Shown in pieces: positions 11,201 to 19,489 of a stretch of DNA of 64,000 nt. The notes beneath the pieces are model-generated. The model worked only from the letters and a program-made list of their open reading frames with translations. It searched no databases and was not told the DNA's origin. How positions within the stretch are numbered: the stretch's first letter is position 1; each line of letters begins with the position of its first letter. Origin of the DNA: Psychromonas sp. SA13A (GTDB lineage: Bacteria; Pseudomonadota; Gammaproteobacteria; Enterobacterales; Psychromonadaceae); assembly GCF_011378715.1 (NCBI RefSeq), contig NZ_WTKU01000001.1, positions 434,001 through 498,000 of the forward strand, in the 5' to 3' direction. The translations under genes and the position numbers were made by a program.

Positions 11201-11543
11201 CTAATTCTGACTTTGAAATGCTGTCATAAACAAATGGAAATTCTTCTGCATATTCTTCTAAAAAGAAATCGAAGGGGTTAATGACCGTCATCTCTGCGAC
11301 TAAATCGACGGTAAAACTGAACTCTGTGGTGGGTTGGTTAAATACGACGCGGGCTTGATAATTACCGAAGGGATCTTGCTGCCAATTAATATAATGATCT
11401 TCAGGTAATATTTTTAAGGAATAACTTTTAATCTTAGTGCGGCTATGAGGTGCAGGGCGTAAACGAAATATATGCGGCCCCATGTTAACAGAACGGTCAT
11501 ATTTATATTCAGTGTGGTGTGAAATACCAACAGTAATTGTCAT
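8232..11543 (-). CDS. Transglutaminase-DUF2126 large protein
   Basis: A 1103-residue protein. The N-terminal transglutaminase part (about 1-290) has Cys in SKKTGSCRDSSWLLVQLFRHLG, His in DLHAWAEVYIPGAGW and Asp in LDPTSGLF. It is followed by a long DUF2126 region to the end (GGEPTFISIDDMEHAQWNTEADG; MADGRHTGTGGGNHVTLGG). The DUF2126 part resembles glutamine-synthetase/amidoligase-type folds and is predicted to couple ATP use to peptide ligation; no activity is proven. It is the first gene of the five-gene cluster, with GGGGAT placed before the ATG. Its length and domain order are normal for the family. Confidence 0.9.
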   Translation of the reverse strand: MTITVGISHHTEYKYDRSVNMGPHIFRLRPAPHSRTKIKSYSLKILPEDHYINWQQDPFGNYQARVVFNQPTTEFSFTVDLVAEMTVINPFDFFLEEYAEEFPFVYDSISKSELAPYLKKRKASPKMLALVASLQPKEPLRSVDFLVAVNQAIYELVGYGIRLEPGVQTANETLSKKTGSCRDSSWLLVQLFRHLGLASRFVSGYLIQLTSDQKSLDGPSGPEEDFTDLHAWAEVYIPGAGWIGLDPTSGLFAGEGHIPLACTPEPSSAAPVTGGIDDCKSEFSFYNKVTRVHEDPRVTKPYSEAQWSAINRLGQHVDKTYDEEGIHLTMGGEPTFISIDDMEHAQWNTEADGKEKRQLAQNLFVEMNKVFTQGGFTHYGQGKWYPGEPLPRWQYACYWRKDGVALWKDANLLADPNKDYKLDHTDTKKFAEKLSDALGLGKKALTTAYEDILYHLWQEGSLPTEVGPKQPELLHAMSRQGFLKKMELGIEKPVGYVLPLQWNGGKNCWQSCTWEFTRGHCFLLPGESPLGYRLPLDSLEWTSNIIDRDPFDIPEEFSKPKKLKKGFIGQEMIKTAMALEVRDGRLYIFMPPTSHFEHYLGLLTAIEGVAKALSMPVVIEGYNPPKDSRVEKYAVTPDPGVIEVNIHPSKSWDQLVERMTTLYALAKEARLGTDKFMADGRHTGTGGGNHVTLGGETPDQSPFLRRPDILRSFITYWQHHPGLSYLFSGLFIGPTSQAPRVDEARDEVLYELEIAFSHMPEGEVPEPWLVDRLLRNLLVDLTGNTHRAEFCIDKLYSPDSATGRLGIVEFRGFEMPPHSQMSLVQMLLLRTLLAWFWKKPYHKPLVRWGTELHDKFLLPQYVENDLAEVCRDLQQSGFAFQFSWLNPFFEFRFPVCGTRELDNITLELRTAIEPWHVLGEEASASGTARYVDSSLERVQIKVQGTMSDRYIVTCNGRRVPLKVVKGKAKDERVAGIRYRAWQPPTALHPTIGVHAPLVFDLIDTWEGRSLGGFVYHVSHAGGRNPETLPVNAFEAEGRRVARFWEHGHTPSLLPSDQPSWSPSAVTHSFQVANSVSEFVVPEEESVNQDYPNTLDLRRQPAFK

Positions 11544-12504
11544 CGACTAATCCCCTTTCATAAATTACAGCTATATAGATAACATGAAAATCTTTCTTAG
11601 TATTGTATTTATTTTGTGCAATATTTATTCCACTTACTTCAAACATAAAAAATAAAGGTTTTAAGTTAATTAATCGGTCAAATAGCACAATTAAACAGCG
11701 AATATGTTCAATAATGGCTTTTAAAATAACCAAGATTTTTAGAAATGGTGCAGTGATGCACTAAAATAGCCCTTAAAAATCAAATAGAATAAAAATATTT
11801 TTGGTGGACAAACCAGTGCTAGAACAGAAAAAACGATACATACAGGATTATATTTCATCTTTACCTTATCAAAGCACTATCACCGCTATTATCTTTAAAA
11901 GTAAAAAAATATTAAATAAGCGTTAATGAAATTAACATCATTTATACGTACAAAAAACACAATTGAACAGTGTTTAATCACACATGTTTGAGGCAAATAA
12001 CATTTAAATACTTAATTCGTATCGAATATAAAAATCAATTTTAATTAAATATAAAAATAATGAAGACAACTTTATCCATATATCTTTTTATTTAAACCAT
12101 CAAAAAGAAACAATTAAATAGATGAAAAAAGCGATCTAAATAGTTCGAAAAAGTCTAACTTTCGAAGATATGTAGGGATCATAAAAAACACTACCTGTAA
12201 TAGCTTTTTCCATCATTCAGAGATCTTAAGTCTTTATTAAAAAAGAGATTAATTTATATTAAAAAAAAATAAAAAAGAGTATCCGATAAAGCTGCTAAGA
12301 AGCTCAAGAATGATGCTATGATAGTGCATCTTTTAACCGCCACCTTGCGGTTAAACAAACGACCTTAAGATATAATCAAGCGGTATTCAGTATGAGTAAT
12401 ATAGGCAGGATGTTTATTAAACAACCTATTACACAACAGACGCTAATTCAGCCTTTTTCTTTGGCTATTCATTCCCACTCAATTTATAAAAAGGGCGTAT
12501 TATT
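11544..12504. other. Long AT-rich divergent intergenic region
   Basis: About 960 bases without a convincing gene, between the divergent DUF2126 and SHOCT genes, so it must hold both promoters. It is very A/T-rich with many A and T runs. A hairpin, TTTAACCGC with its complement at 12332-12355 (loop CACCTT), is the only clear secondary structure. No T tract follows it, so I do not call it a terminator. Confidence 0.6.
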
Positions 12505-13386
12505 ATGCAAAAACTAACCAATGTTGGTGAAAACCTCGTCAATGATATAGCGTCACGTTATGGCTTAAGCCACGGTGCAGTGACTCACATGTTAGTTGCA
12601 GTGAATAATGGCGGCGGCTCTATGGCACAATTTAACTGTCCTGAATTAGGCGGTTCTGGACAATGGATGCGTGGTGGTATGACCATGGTCGGCGATATGT
12701 TTAATAACGGCCTAAAAACAACCGTCGATAATTTATGTAATGAGTTAGCAAACATACTCAGTAACAACCAAATTTTTCCAGAAATTCCAGCAGGAACACC
12801 TGGCAGCAATCAATGGTGGCCAAGTAACCTCGGCAGTCCATTTAGCAGCGGTGCTCAAAACAATATACGTTATGCGGTTTTTCCAAATCGTCTAGCTGTG
12901 GAATTGAATGGTCAAGTATCAGTTTATGACACATTAGATCATAACATTGGTGGTGTAAGCCAACAGCAAGGTAATAACACTTCTCTGACTTTCAATAGCC
13001 AATGGGGCACTATTAATGTAAGTAGTTTGCCTTTAATCACAGGTCAAGCTCTTCCAACAGTGGAAAATACTAATTTTGCAGATGTGTCAGCGCCTACTGC
13101 GAATAATATGCCTGACAACCTGCCAAAAAATAACAACTTTAACAATAACAACGACCTAAATAACAATACGAATAACAACAGCAGTAACCAACAACAATCA
13201 ACAAATACTAATCTAGACAACAATTACACTGCTAACAGCAACAAGCAACCGGTAGATCAGAACAACCAAAAATCTATTACTCAAACGCTTGAGATCATAG
13301 AAAAATTATCACAACTGCATGAGATGGGCGCATTAACTGATGACGAGTACAATACTAAGAAATCGGATTTATTAAGTCGTATCTAA
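12505..13386 (+). CDS. SHOCT-domain protein with Asn-rich linker
   Basis: A 293-residue protein. The N-terminal ~95 residues (IASRYGLSHGAVTHMLVAVNNGGG) look like a conserved domain of unknown function. A middle beta-rich part follows, then a low-complexity Asn/Gln linker (about 195-255). The C-terminal SHOCT motif is IIEKLSQLHEMGALTDDEYNTKK (about 262-290). SHOCT motifs are short oligomerisation or tethering helices found at protein ends. No signal peptide or membrane segment is visible. The metallopeptidase gene follows after 69 bases on the same strand, so a two-gene operon is plausible. I do not recognise a specific function. Confidence 0.75.
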   Translation: MQKLTNVGENLVNDIASRYGLSHGAVTHMLVAVNNGGGSMAQFNCPELGGSGQWMRGGMTMVGDMFNNGLKTTVDNLCNELANILSNNQIFPEIPAGTPGSNQWWPSNLGSPFSSGAQNNIRYAVFPNRLAVELNGQVSVYDTLDHNIGGVSQQQGNNTSLTFNSQWGTINVSSLPLITGQALPTVENTNFADVSAPTANNMPDNLPKNNNFNNNNDLNNNTNNNSSNQQQSTNTNLDNNYTANSNKQPVDQNNQKSITQTLEIIEKLSQLHEMGALTDDEYNTKKSDLLSRI

Positions 13387-13455
13387 GCAAGTGTATCTCA
13401 GCACGGTAAAGCATTAAATATGCTTGCTTTACATTTTTGTTAATAGAGTATTTAT

Positions 13456-14703
13456 ATGAAAACATTTCAATGTGATTGTGCAGAACAACCTATTTTGTTT
13501 TTTGAAAGCAGTCATTGCCTCGTTTGTAACAGAACCGTAGGGCTTGATGACAACTTTGATCAAGTAGAGCCCTATGAACTTGATCAAACAACAGGTACAT
13601 TTTTTAAAGCGGTTGCCCCGACTATCCATTATCAAAAATGCGATAATAATGCCCAATTTGAAGCTTGCAACGGCATGGTTAATTTAAGCACATTTGTACC
13701 CGTTGAAGGCAAAGATGAAGTGTTGTGTTTTGCTTGTCGTTTTAACGAAACCGTACCTGACTTGAGTATTGCTGAACATATTCCGTTATGGAAAAAAATG
13801 GAAGTAGCAAAACGTCGTGCGTTATATACCTTAAAAGCCCTCTCATTGCCGCTCAATACAATCGCTCAAGACCCAGACAATGGGTTAAGCTTTGATTTTA
13901 TTACCGACCGTAATGTTAATGACCACTTTACTAGCCCATTAGTCGGGCAAGAAACCGTGTTTACCGGTCATGATTGTGGTCATATCACCATCAATCTAGC
14001 CGAAGCCGACGATGTTTCTCGCTCACAAACAAAAGATGCGATGGGTGAACGCTATCGTACATTGCTAGGGCATTTTAGACATGAACTAGGGCACTATTAC
14101 TTTGACCAATTAATCGTCCATACACCAGAAAAGCAGCAACTATGTAAGCAATACTTTGGTGATGATCAACTTGATTATCAAGAAGCCCTAGACCAGCATT
14201 ACCAACATGGTGCACCAAAAAATTGGCCAGAACATTATATTAGTGAATATGCCACTATGCACCCTTATGAAGACTGGGCAGAGACTTGGGCGCATTATAT
14301 GCACATTATTGATACCCTAGAAACAGCACAAAACTTTTCCATTACCGGCTCAACATCTGGTGAACAAGCAGATTCTGATGAGGTAGGGGAATTAAACTTA
14401 CCACAAGATGCTTACTTTTTTTCAGGGCAAACAGCGATCAGTAATATTCTAGATACGTGGGTCGATTTTTCAGTGATCCTCAACTCTTTAAACCGAAGCA
14501 TGGGATTAGCAGATGCCTACCCCTTTGTATTAACACAAGCTGTGCGCACTAAGCTGTCCTTTATCCACCATGCAATTCATCATAAATTGCATTTATTGCC
14601 TGCACTCACGCACAAGACAATACAAAAAAAAATAAAAAAAGCAGCTCCTAAGGTAACTCCTGCAGCAGTCCCTAAAACTGTCCCTAAGCCTCTTGTATCT
14701 TAA
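13456..14703 (+). CDS. Putative zinc-binding metallopeptidase with zinc-ribbon N-terminus
   Basis: A 415-residue protein. The N-terminus holds a zinc ribbon (Cys in FQCDCAEQ and SSHCLVCNR, with two more Cys at about 55-100). The central gluzincin-like site is HELGHYYFDQL (HExxH at about residue 211), with a downstream EDWAETWAHYMHI supplying the third ligand. The C-terminal tail is Lys/Pro/Ala-rich and probably disordered. This matches the family of uncharacterised bacterial 'zinc-binding metallopeptidase' proteins, thought to be cytoplasmic. It follows the SHOCT gene closely. The substrate is unknown. Confidence 0.8.
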   Translation: MKTFQCDCAEQPILFFESSHCLVCNRTVGLDDNFDQVEPYELDQTTGTFFKAVAPTIHYQKCDNNAQFEACNGMVNLSTFVPVEGKDEVLCFACRFNETVPDLSIAEHIPLWKKMEVAKRRALYTLKALSLPLNTIAQDPDNGLSFDFITDRNVNDHFTSPLVGQETVFTGHDCGHITINLAEADDVSRSQTKDAMGERYRTLLGHFRHELGHYYFDQLIVHTPEKQQLCKQYFGDDQLDYQEALDQHYQHGAPKNWPEHYISEYATMHPYEDWAETWAHYMHIIDTLETAQNFSITGSTSGEQADSDEVGELNLPQDAYFFSGQTAISNILDTWVDFSVILNSLNRSMGLADAYPFVLTQAVRTKLSFIHHAIHHKLHLLPALTHKTIQKKIKKAAPKVTPAAVPKTVPKPLVS

Positions 14704-14865
14704 TCACAACTTCTAACCTTTAGTTAATTGATAATGCGGCTGTATAAAGCCGTATTATTAATACAATAAATTTCCCCCTTATTATTAATCTACTAGCCAT
14801 CTATTTATCACTCCCTGTATCATGCCGCCGATATCAGCAAAGACAAAGCCATAAGAGAAGTGATC

Positions 14866-16239
14866 ATGTCATCAAAAAATAGCAATCCAGACAACGCCTT
14901 AAGTGACTTCATTAAATGCTTACATTTTTATATAGGGTTATTGATTGGACCGTTTATTTTTATCGCTGCTTTGACGGGCACCTTATATGTATTGTCTCCT
15001 CAAATAGAACAAATCATTTATAAACAACAACTCACAACTAATAGTCAGGTTCAGGGACTTGATCAGAGCCAATCCCACTCATTACAGACACAAGTGACAG
15101 CTGCTCGAGAAAGCTTAGTAAAGCCTTTACAACTTAAAGCATTGCGCCCATCACCTGCTCAAGGCCAAACCACCCGTGTATTATTTATCGATCCCTCATT
15201 AGACCGTTATCGTGCCCACACCGTCTTTGTCGACCCTGTCACCCTCAACATTCAAGGCAACTTACCAAGTTACGGAACAAGTGGCATTTTACCCTTTCGT
15301 ATCTATCTAGACTTTATGCATAGTGATTTATTACTCGGATCAGTAGGACGTTATTACAGTGAATTAGCTGCGTCATGGATGTGGGTGGCAGCTGTATCAG
15401 GGATATTTTTATGGCTACAACTAGGTCGTCGTCGCAACATAAAAACCACCAGCCAAAAGCAAACAAAAAATACTAAGAATGGTTTCATTCGTTCACGTAC
15501 ACGCCATGCTAATATCGCTATCTATATTAGTCTCGGTTTAATTTTCTTTTCAGCAACAGGTTTAACCTGGTCGAAATGGGCTGGCGCTAATATTTCACAG
15601 TTGAGACAAGATATAGGCTGGATAACACCTAGCGTTTCTCGCCAATTAAGCACACCAAGTATCAATCTAAATACAAGATTATCGGCTCAAGATAATCAAT
15701 TTGATCAAGTCTTATTGGCTGCCCGTAAGTTTGGAATTGATGCCAACAAAATAGAAATAATCCCATCCAATAATAATAAATCAGCTTGGTTGGTACGTGA
15801 AATTGATCATAGTTGGCCAACACAAGTCGATTCCGTTGCAGTGGATACCGCTTCAATGACGGTGATTGACCATGCTGAGTTTAAAGATTTCCCACTCATT
15901 GCAAAACTGATCCGCTGGGGAGTCGATGCACATATGGGCGTATTATTTGGTGTCATCAATCAACTCATATTGGCCGCTTTTGGGTTCGCATTATGTGCAA
16001 TTATTATTTACGGTTACAAAATGCTTTGGCAACGTCGTCGCAATAGCAAAGGCAAACAAAACACCCTTACCGCAGTTTGGTTAAAACTCAGCAAAAACAC
16101 CCAAATAACCCTCAGCATAATAACCATCGCCCTAGGTTATTCCTTACCCCTAATAGGCATCAGTTTATTTTTGTTTTGCATGATCGATCTACTACGTTGG
16201 CGAAGCGTTAAGCTCACTTTAAAAACAGCAAAAAACTAG
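14866..16239 (+). CDS. PepSY-associated membrane protein
   Basis: A PepSY-TM protein of about 457 residues. The first membrane helix is at about 22-45 (FYIGLLIGPFIFIAALTGTLYVL). A periplasmic PepSY region follows, then helices around 165-185 and 220-240, a second PepSY-like region, and two or three helices at the C-terminus. The ends of the loops carry the typical His in MHSDLLLG and DAHMGVLFG. Family members sit next to siderophore receptors or act as inner-membrane reductases for ferric siderophores; no such neighbour is visible here. The GTG at 14860 is in frame, but the ATG at 14866 after AGAGAAG is the better start. Confidence 0.85.
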   Translation: MSSKNSNPDNALSDFIKCLHFYIGLLIGPFIFIAALTGTLYVLSPQIEQIIYKQQLTTNSQVQGLDQSQSHSLQTQVTAARESLVKPLQLKALRPSPAQGQTTRVLFIDPSLDRYRAHTVFVDPVTLNIQGNLPSYGTSGILPFRIYLDFMHSDLLLGSVGRYYSELAASWMWVAAVSGIFLWLQLGRRRNIKTTSQKQTKNTKNGFIRSRTRHANIAIYISLGLIFFSATGLTWSKWAGANISQLRQDIGWITPSVSRQLSTPSINLNTRLSAQDNQFDQVLLAARKFGIDANKIEIIPSNNNKSAWLVREIDHSWPTQVDSVAVDTASMTVIDHAEFKDFPLIAKLIRWGVDAHMGVLFGVINQLILAAFGFALCAIIIYGYKMLWQRRRNSKGKQNTLTAVWLKLSKNTQITLSIITIALGYSLPLIGISLFLFCMIDLLRWRSVKLTLKTAKN

Positions 16240-16316
16240 AACAACAACATCACATAACCACCTGAATAATATGATAATTATTTTAAAATCCTTTAAACTG
16301 CGTACTTCATGTTTTT

Positions 16317-16331
16317 TGTTACCGGTTAACA
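16317..16331. promoter_or_regulatory. Probable GntR operator
   Basis: TGTTACCGGTTAACA, an imperfect palindrome close to the known enterobacterial GntR box, lies about 100 bases before the gntR start. It is the upstream member of a pair of sites here. Confidence 0.6.
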
Positions 16332-16393
16332 CTTTTTATTATTTGTCTATGCCAAGTTGATTAATATTGTGGCATCCACTAACAAGTATTGTT

Positions 16394-16409
16394 ATGTTAC
16401 AGGTAACAT
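16394..16409. promoter_or_regulatory. GntR operator at gntR promoter
   Basis: ATGTTACAGGTAACAT is a 16-base near-perfect palindrome ending 10-16 bases before the gntR start codon. Its position over the promoter or leader implies autorepression by GntR, relieved by gluconate. Confidence 0.75.
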
Positions 16410-16425
16410 TCCATAGGCTATGATT

Positions 16426-17424
16426 ATGAGCAAGAAAAGAAGACCTACCCTGCAAGATGTCGCTAACATTGTTGGCGTAACTAAAATGACTATTAGTCGT
16501 TACCTGCGAGACCCGCAGCAAGTCTCCTCAGAGATGCAAAAAAAGATATCACTTGCGGTAGAAGAATTAGGTTACATACCTAATCGTGCGCCAGATTTAC
16601 TGTCTAATGCAAAAAGCCATGCTATTGGTATCTTAGTGCCCTCTTTAACCAATCAAGTATTCTCTGAAGTGATTCGTGGTATTGAACGGGTGACTGAAGC
16701 AGCAGGTTACCAAACCATGTTTGCCCATTATGGATACAGTGCAGAACTAGAAGAAAAACGTATTAGTTTTTTATTGTCTTACCATATCGACGGTTTAATT
16801 CTTTCTGAAAGCCATCACACCCCAAGAACGTTAAAGATGATTGAAACAGCGGGTATTCCAGTGATCGAAATGATGGATGTAGCGTCACCGGCCATTGAGC
16901 AAGCGGTGGGTGTTGATAATCTCGAAGCGAGTTATCAGATGGTTTCCGCGATGATTGCAAAAGGTTACCAACATATTGTTTATTTAGGTGCACGTTTAGA
17001 TACTCGAACCAAATTAAGACAGCAAGGTTATGAAAAAGCGATGCGAGAGCATGGCCTTAGTTGTAAAAGTATGATGACTGAAGCGGCTTCTTCATTTTCA
17101 CTTGGCGCTGAACTATTAACACGCACGCTGGCTGCACATCCAAAAACAGATGGCTTGTTTTGTACCAATGATGACTTGGCGATCGGTGCTATTTTTGAAG
17201 CACAACGAATGGGCTTAAAAATTCCTGAACAGATTGCAGTTGCTGGTTTTCATGGTCACGATATAGGCCAATCTATGGTGCCTAAGTTAGCTACAGTGGT
17301 AACACCGCGTGAAAAAATAGGTCAAGTCACCGCGCAACAGTTGATTGCACGTTTGGCAGGTGAAGCGATCACCGAAGCTGTGATTGATTTAGGGGTTGAG
17401 ATCCGCCATGGTGAGAGTATTTAA
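16426..17424 (+). CDS. gntR: Gluconate repressor GntR (LacI family)
   Basis: A LacI-family repressor of about 332 residues. The N-terminal helix-turn-helix (LQDVANIVGVTKMTISRYLRDP) and hinge (IPNRAPDLLSNAKSHAIGI) match Escherichia coli GntR almost word for word. So does the effector domain (LGARLDTRT, FCTNDDLAIGAIFEAQRMG, AGFHGHDIGQ). It should bind ATGTTACCxGTAACAT-type operators and release them on binding gluconate. Matching operators lie before this gene, before gntK and before dctP, so the whole 16.4-24.1 kb block is its likely regulon. The frame opens at an ATG at 16420; I chose the in-frame ATG at 16426 because its distance from AGG is more usual. Confidence 0.92.
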   Translation: MSKKRRPTLQDVANIVGVTKMTISRYLRDPQQVSSEMQKKISLAVEELGYIPNRAPDLLSNAKSHAIGILVPSLTNQVFSEVIRGIERVTEAAGYQTMFAHYGYSAELEEKRISFLLSYHIDGLILSESHHTPRTLKMIETAGIPVIEMMDVASPAIEQAVGVDNLEASYQMVSAMIAKGYQHIVYLGARLDTRTKLRQQGYEKAMREHGLSCKSMMTEAASSFSLGAELLTRTLAAHPKTDGLFCTNDDLAIGAIFEAQRMGLKIPEQIAVAGFHGHDIGQSMVPKLATVVTPREKIGQVTAQQLIARLAGEAITEAVIDLGVEIRHGESI

Positions 17425-17632
17425 TCTCAACTTGGAATAGTTAAATAAGGGATTACATTGCAAAATACTCTCGATGCTAGCTTTGTGCTCTAGGTTATAG
17501 ATTAAGTGATGTTTTTCCTAAACGATTAAAAAATTAAAGCATTCATTAATAAGTTTGCTTTGTGGTTTTACCTGCGCTGCTATTTCATCTATCAGTATGG
17601 CGGTCAACTTTCACTATGGTTGAATTATTATT

Positions 17633-18517
17633 ATGTTATTACGCATTATAGAAATTTTATTCCCTATGTTTATGGTCGTATTGGCCGGTTATATTTGTGC
17701 TCGCCGTACTTCGATCGACATGGCACCGATTAATAAATTAAACCTCGATTATTTTGTACCAGCACTGGTATTTGCTTCTTTAGTGAATATGCCTTTAGGC
17801 AGCAAGCAGGTAAATTTGATTACCGCGAGTGTAATTGCGGTGATATTACCCGGCCTTTTGATTGCCATGTTATGCCGTTTCTATCATTGGAATGTGAAGG
17901 TTTGGGTACCTCCGCACATGTTTCGCAACAGTGGTAATTTAGCGATCCCGCTTTTTGTTTATACCTTTGGTGAAGTTGCTAAAAGTGATGCGGTGTTATT
18001 GATGATAGTCGCAACCTGTATACAATTCACGCTGGGCATTGTGATTCTCAGTGGTATTAATAAACAAGGTATCAAGCAATTGTTAAGCATGCCGATCATG
18101 TATGCAACTGTTATTGCACTGGCATTGAATTTAAGCGATGTAACTATTTGGGCGCCGGTATGGGAAGCCGCTAATTTACTTGGTGAGAGTGCGATCCCTT
18201 TGATGCTTTTTTCATTAGGTAGCCAATTGATTTATGTTAATCGTTCGGGGGTTAAAATTGGTTTAGTGAGTACCGTAACTTCCCTATTAAGCGGCGCGAT
18301 CACCTTTACGGTGATCTATTTATGGGTACCTTTAACCCAACTACAGCTACAAATGATGGTGTTCTTTACGATGCTGCCACCAGCGGTAATGAATTATTTA
18401 CTCGCAGAGCGATACCAACTAAATGCTGCGGCAGTGGCTTCTATGGTGTTGTATGGCAACCTCTTATCGGTGTTAAGCATGCCGCTACTGTTATGGTTTG
18501 CTTTAACTATTTTATAA
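17633..18517 (+). CDS. AEC-family transporter
   Basis: A 294-residue membrane protein with about ten hydrophobic helices. It has the auxin-efflux-carrier family pattern: the NKLNLDYFVPALVFASL segment after helix 2 and FRNSGNLAIPLF in helix 4. AEC proteins move organic acids. It lies about 200 bases after gntR on the same strand and its end overlaps the end of gntK on the opposite strand by six bases. Placement inside the gluconate block suggests a sugar-acid or related anion as substrate, but no operator is obvious directly before it. That role is inference. Confidence 0.82.
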   Translation: MLLRIIEILFPMFMVVLAGYICARRTSIDMAPINKLNLDYFVPALVFASLVNMPLGSKQVNLITASVIAVILPGLLIAMLCRFYHWNVKVWVPPHMFRNSGNLAIPLFVYTFGEVAKSDAVLLMIVATCIQFTLGIVILSGINKQGIKQLLSMPIMYATVIALALNLSDVTIWAPVWEAANLLGESAIPLMLFSLGSQLIYVNRSGVKIGLVSTVTSLLSGAITFTVIYLWVPLTQLQLQMMVFFTMLPPAVMNYLLAERYQLNAAAVASMVLYGNLLSVLSMPLLLWFALTIL

Positions 18518-19039
18518 ATTTAGGTTTTGCGTCGCTTCAAGACAACGCTGCACCACGGCTTCGGCACTGCCATCGATATCGATTTTAATGACGTTCACTT
18601 CATCTTCAGTGGGTAACTCTAATGCCTCGAACTGACTTTTTAATAAAGCCACCGGCATAAAGTGTCCTTGACGATTTTGCATACGTTGTAGCACTAGTTC
18701 AAAACTGCCGTGTAACAATAAAAAAGTCACTTGATTGTTATCTTCACAAATTAATTGGCGATATTTTTGTTTTAACGCAGAACAGACGATCACCGCATTT
18801 TCATTCTTTTTCTCAATACTAAAAGCCGCATCTCGAATTCTTTCTAGCCAAGGAATACGGTCTTGATCATTTAATTGCTGACCAGAAGCCATTTTTAAGA
18901 TGTTAGCTTTAGGATGCAGGTCATCACCATCAATGAATTTTACATTTAATGCTTTTGCCAGCGACTGACCGATTGATGATTTACCACTGCTTGCGACTCC
19001 CATTATTATCAATACCGCACCACTAGGTAGTTTATTCAT
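18512..19039 (-). CDS. gntK: Gluconokinase
   Basis: A 175-residue kinase of the GntK/IdnK family. It has the P-loop GVASSGKSS (about residue 14), the substrate motif FIDGDDLHP and the conserved WLERIRDA and CSALKQKYRQLI. It phosphorylates gluconate to 6-phosphogluconate, the substrate of the gnd product encoded 3.5 kb away. The ATG follows AGGGGAACGGG, a strong ribosome site. The double GntR operator at 19107-19136 lies about 70 bases before the start, so gntK and the divergent TRAP genes are jointly controlled. Confidence 0.93.
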   Translation of the reverse strand: MNKLPSGAVLIIMGVASSGKSSIGQSLAKALNVKFIDGDDLHPKANILKMASGQQLNDQDRIPWLERIRDAAFSIEKKNENAVIVCSALKQKYRQLICEDNNQVTFLLLHGSFELVLQRMQNRQGHFMPVALLKSQFEALELPTEDEVNVIKIDIDGSAEAVVQRCLEATQNLNL

Positions 19040-19106
19040 CCCGTTCCCCTATCCATCTTGCTTATGTTGATCAAGTTATATGACTAATATTTTTAAAAAC
19101 AATATC

Positions 19107-19136
19107 ACGTTACGGGTAACATGTTACCCGTAACGT
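19107..19136. promoter_or_regulatory. Two overlapping GntR operators forming a perfect 30-bp palindrome
   Basis: ACGTTACGGGTAACAT at 19107-19122 and ATGTTACCCGTAACGT at 19121-19136 share the central AT and are mirror images, so the whole 30 bases read the same on both strands. It lies in the divergent gntK/dctP control region, nearest gntK. Confidence 0.8.
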
Positions 19137-19393
19137 CTAATAATGTGAACTGTACCCCAACAATAAAAAACGCTCACTAGGTCCTATTTGCAATGTTCAC
19201 ACCATGTAAACTTGCTTACTTAACAAACTAAATCAACAATTAAATTATTTAATTTCAATAGGATAGAGATTAAAAGCAGCACTTACAAATAACAATAAAA
19301 AAGCCAAAATAAGTGCTAAAAAATGATCTTTATCAAGAATAAGGTTAATATCTGCTTATGAATTTGTGATCAAAAACACGAAAAAAGTCAGCA

Positions 19394-19428
19394 GTTACCG
19401 GTAACATGCGCTTCAAGTTACCGGTAAC
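19394..19428. promoter_or_regulatory. Paired GntR operators before the TRAP genes
   Basis: Two perfect GTTACCGGTAAC dodecamers lie at 19394-19405 and 19417-19428. Their centres are 23 bases apart, about two helical turns, which would place bound dimers on nearly the same face. They lie 60-95 bases before dctP. Confidence 0.78.
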
Positions 19429-19489
19429 CTATTTGTAACTGGACATGATTAATTTGAAATTTACACTTATTGGAAAAAGGAATCTCAAC

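Noticed and set aside
12392-12520. 42-codon ORF (MSNIGRMFIKQP...) overlapping the SHOCT gene start
   Set aside because: It has no ribosome site, is out of frame with the real gene, and its composition is not protein-like; probably chance within the leader.
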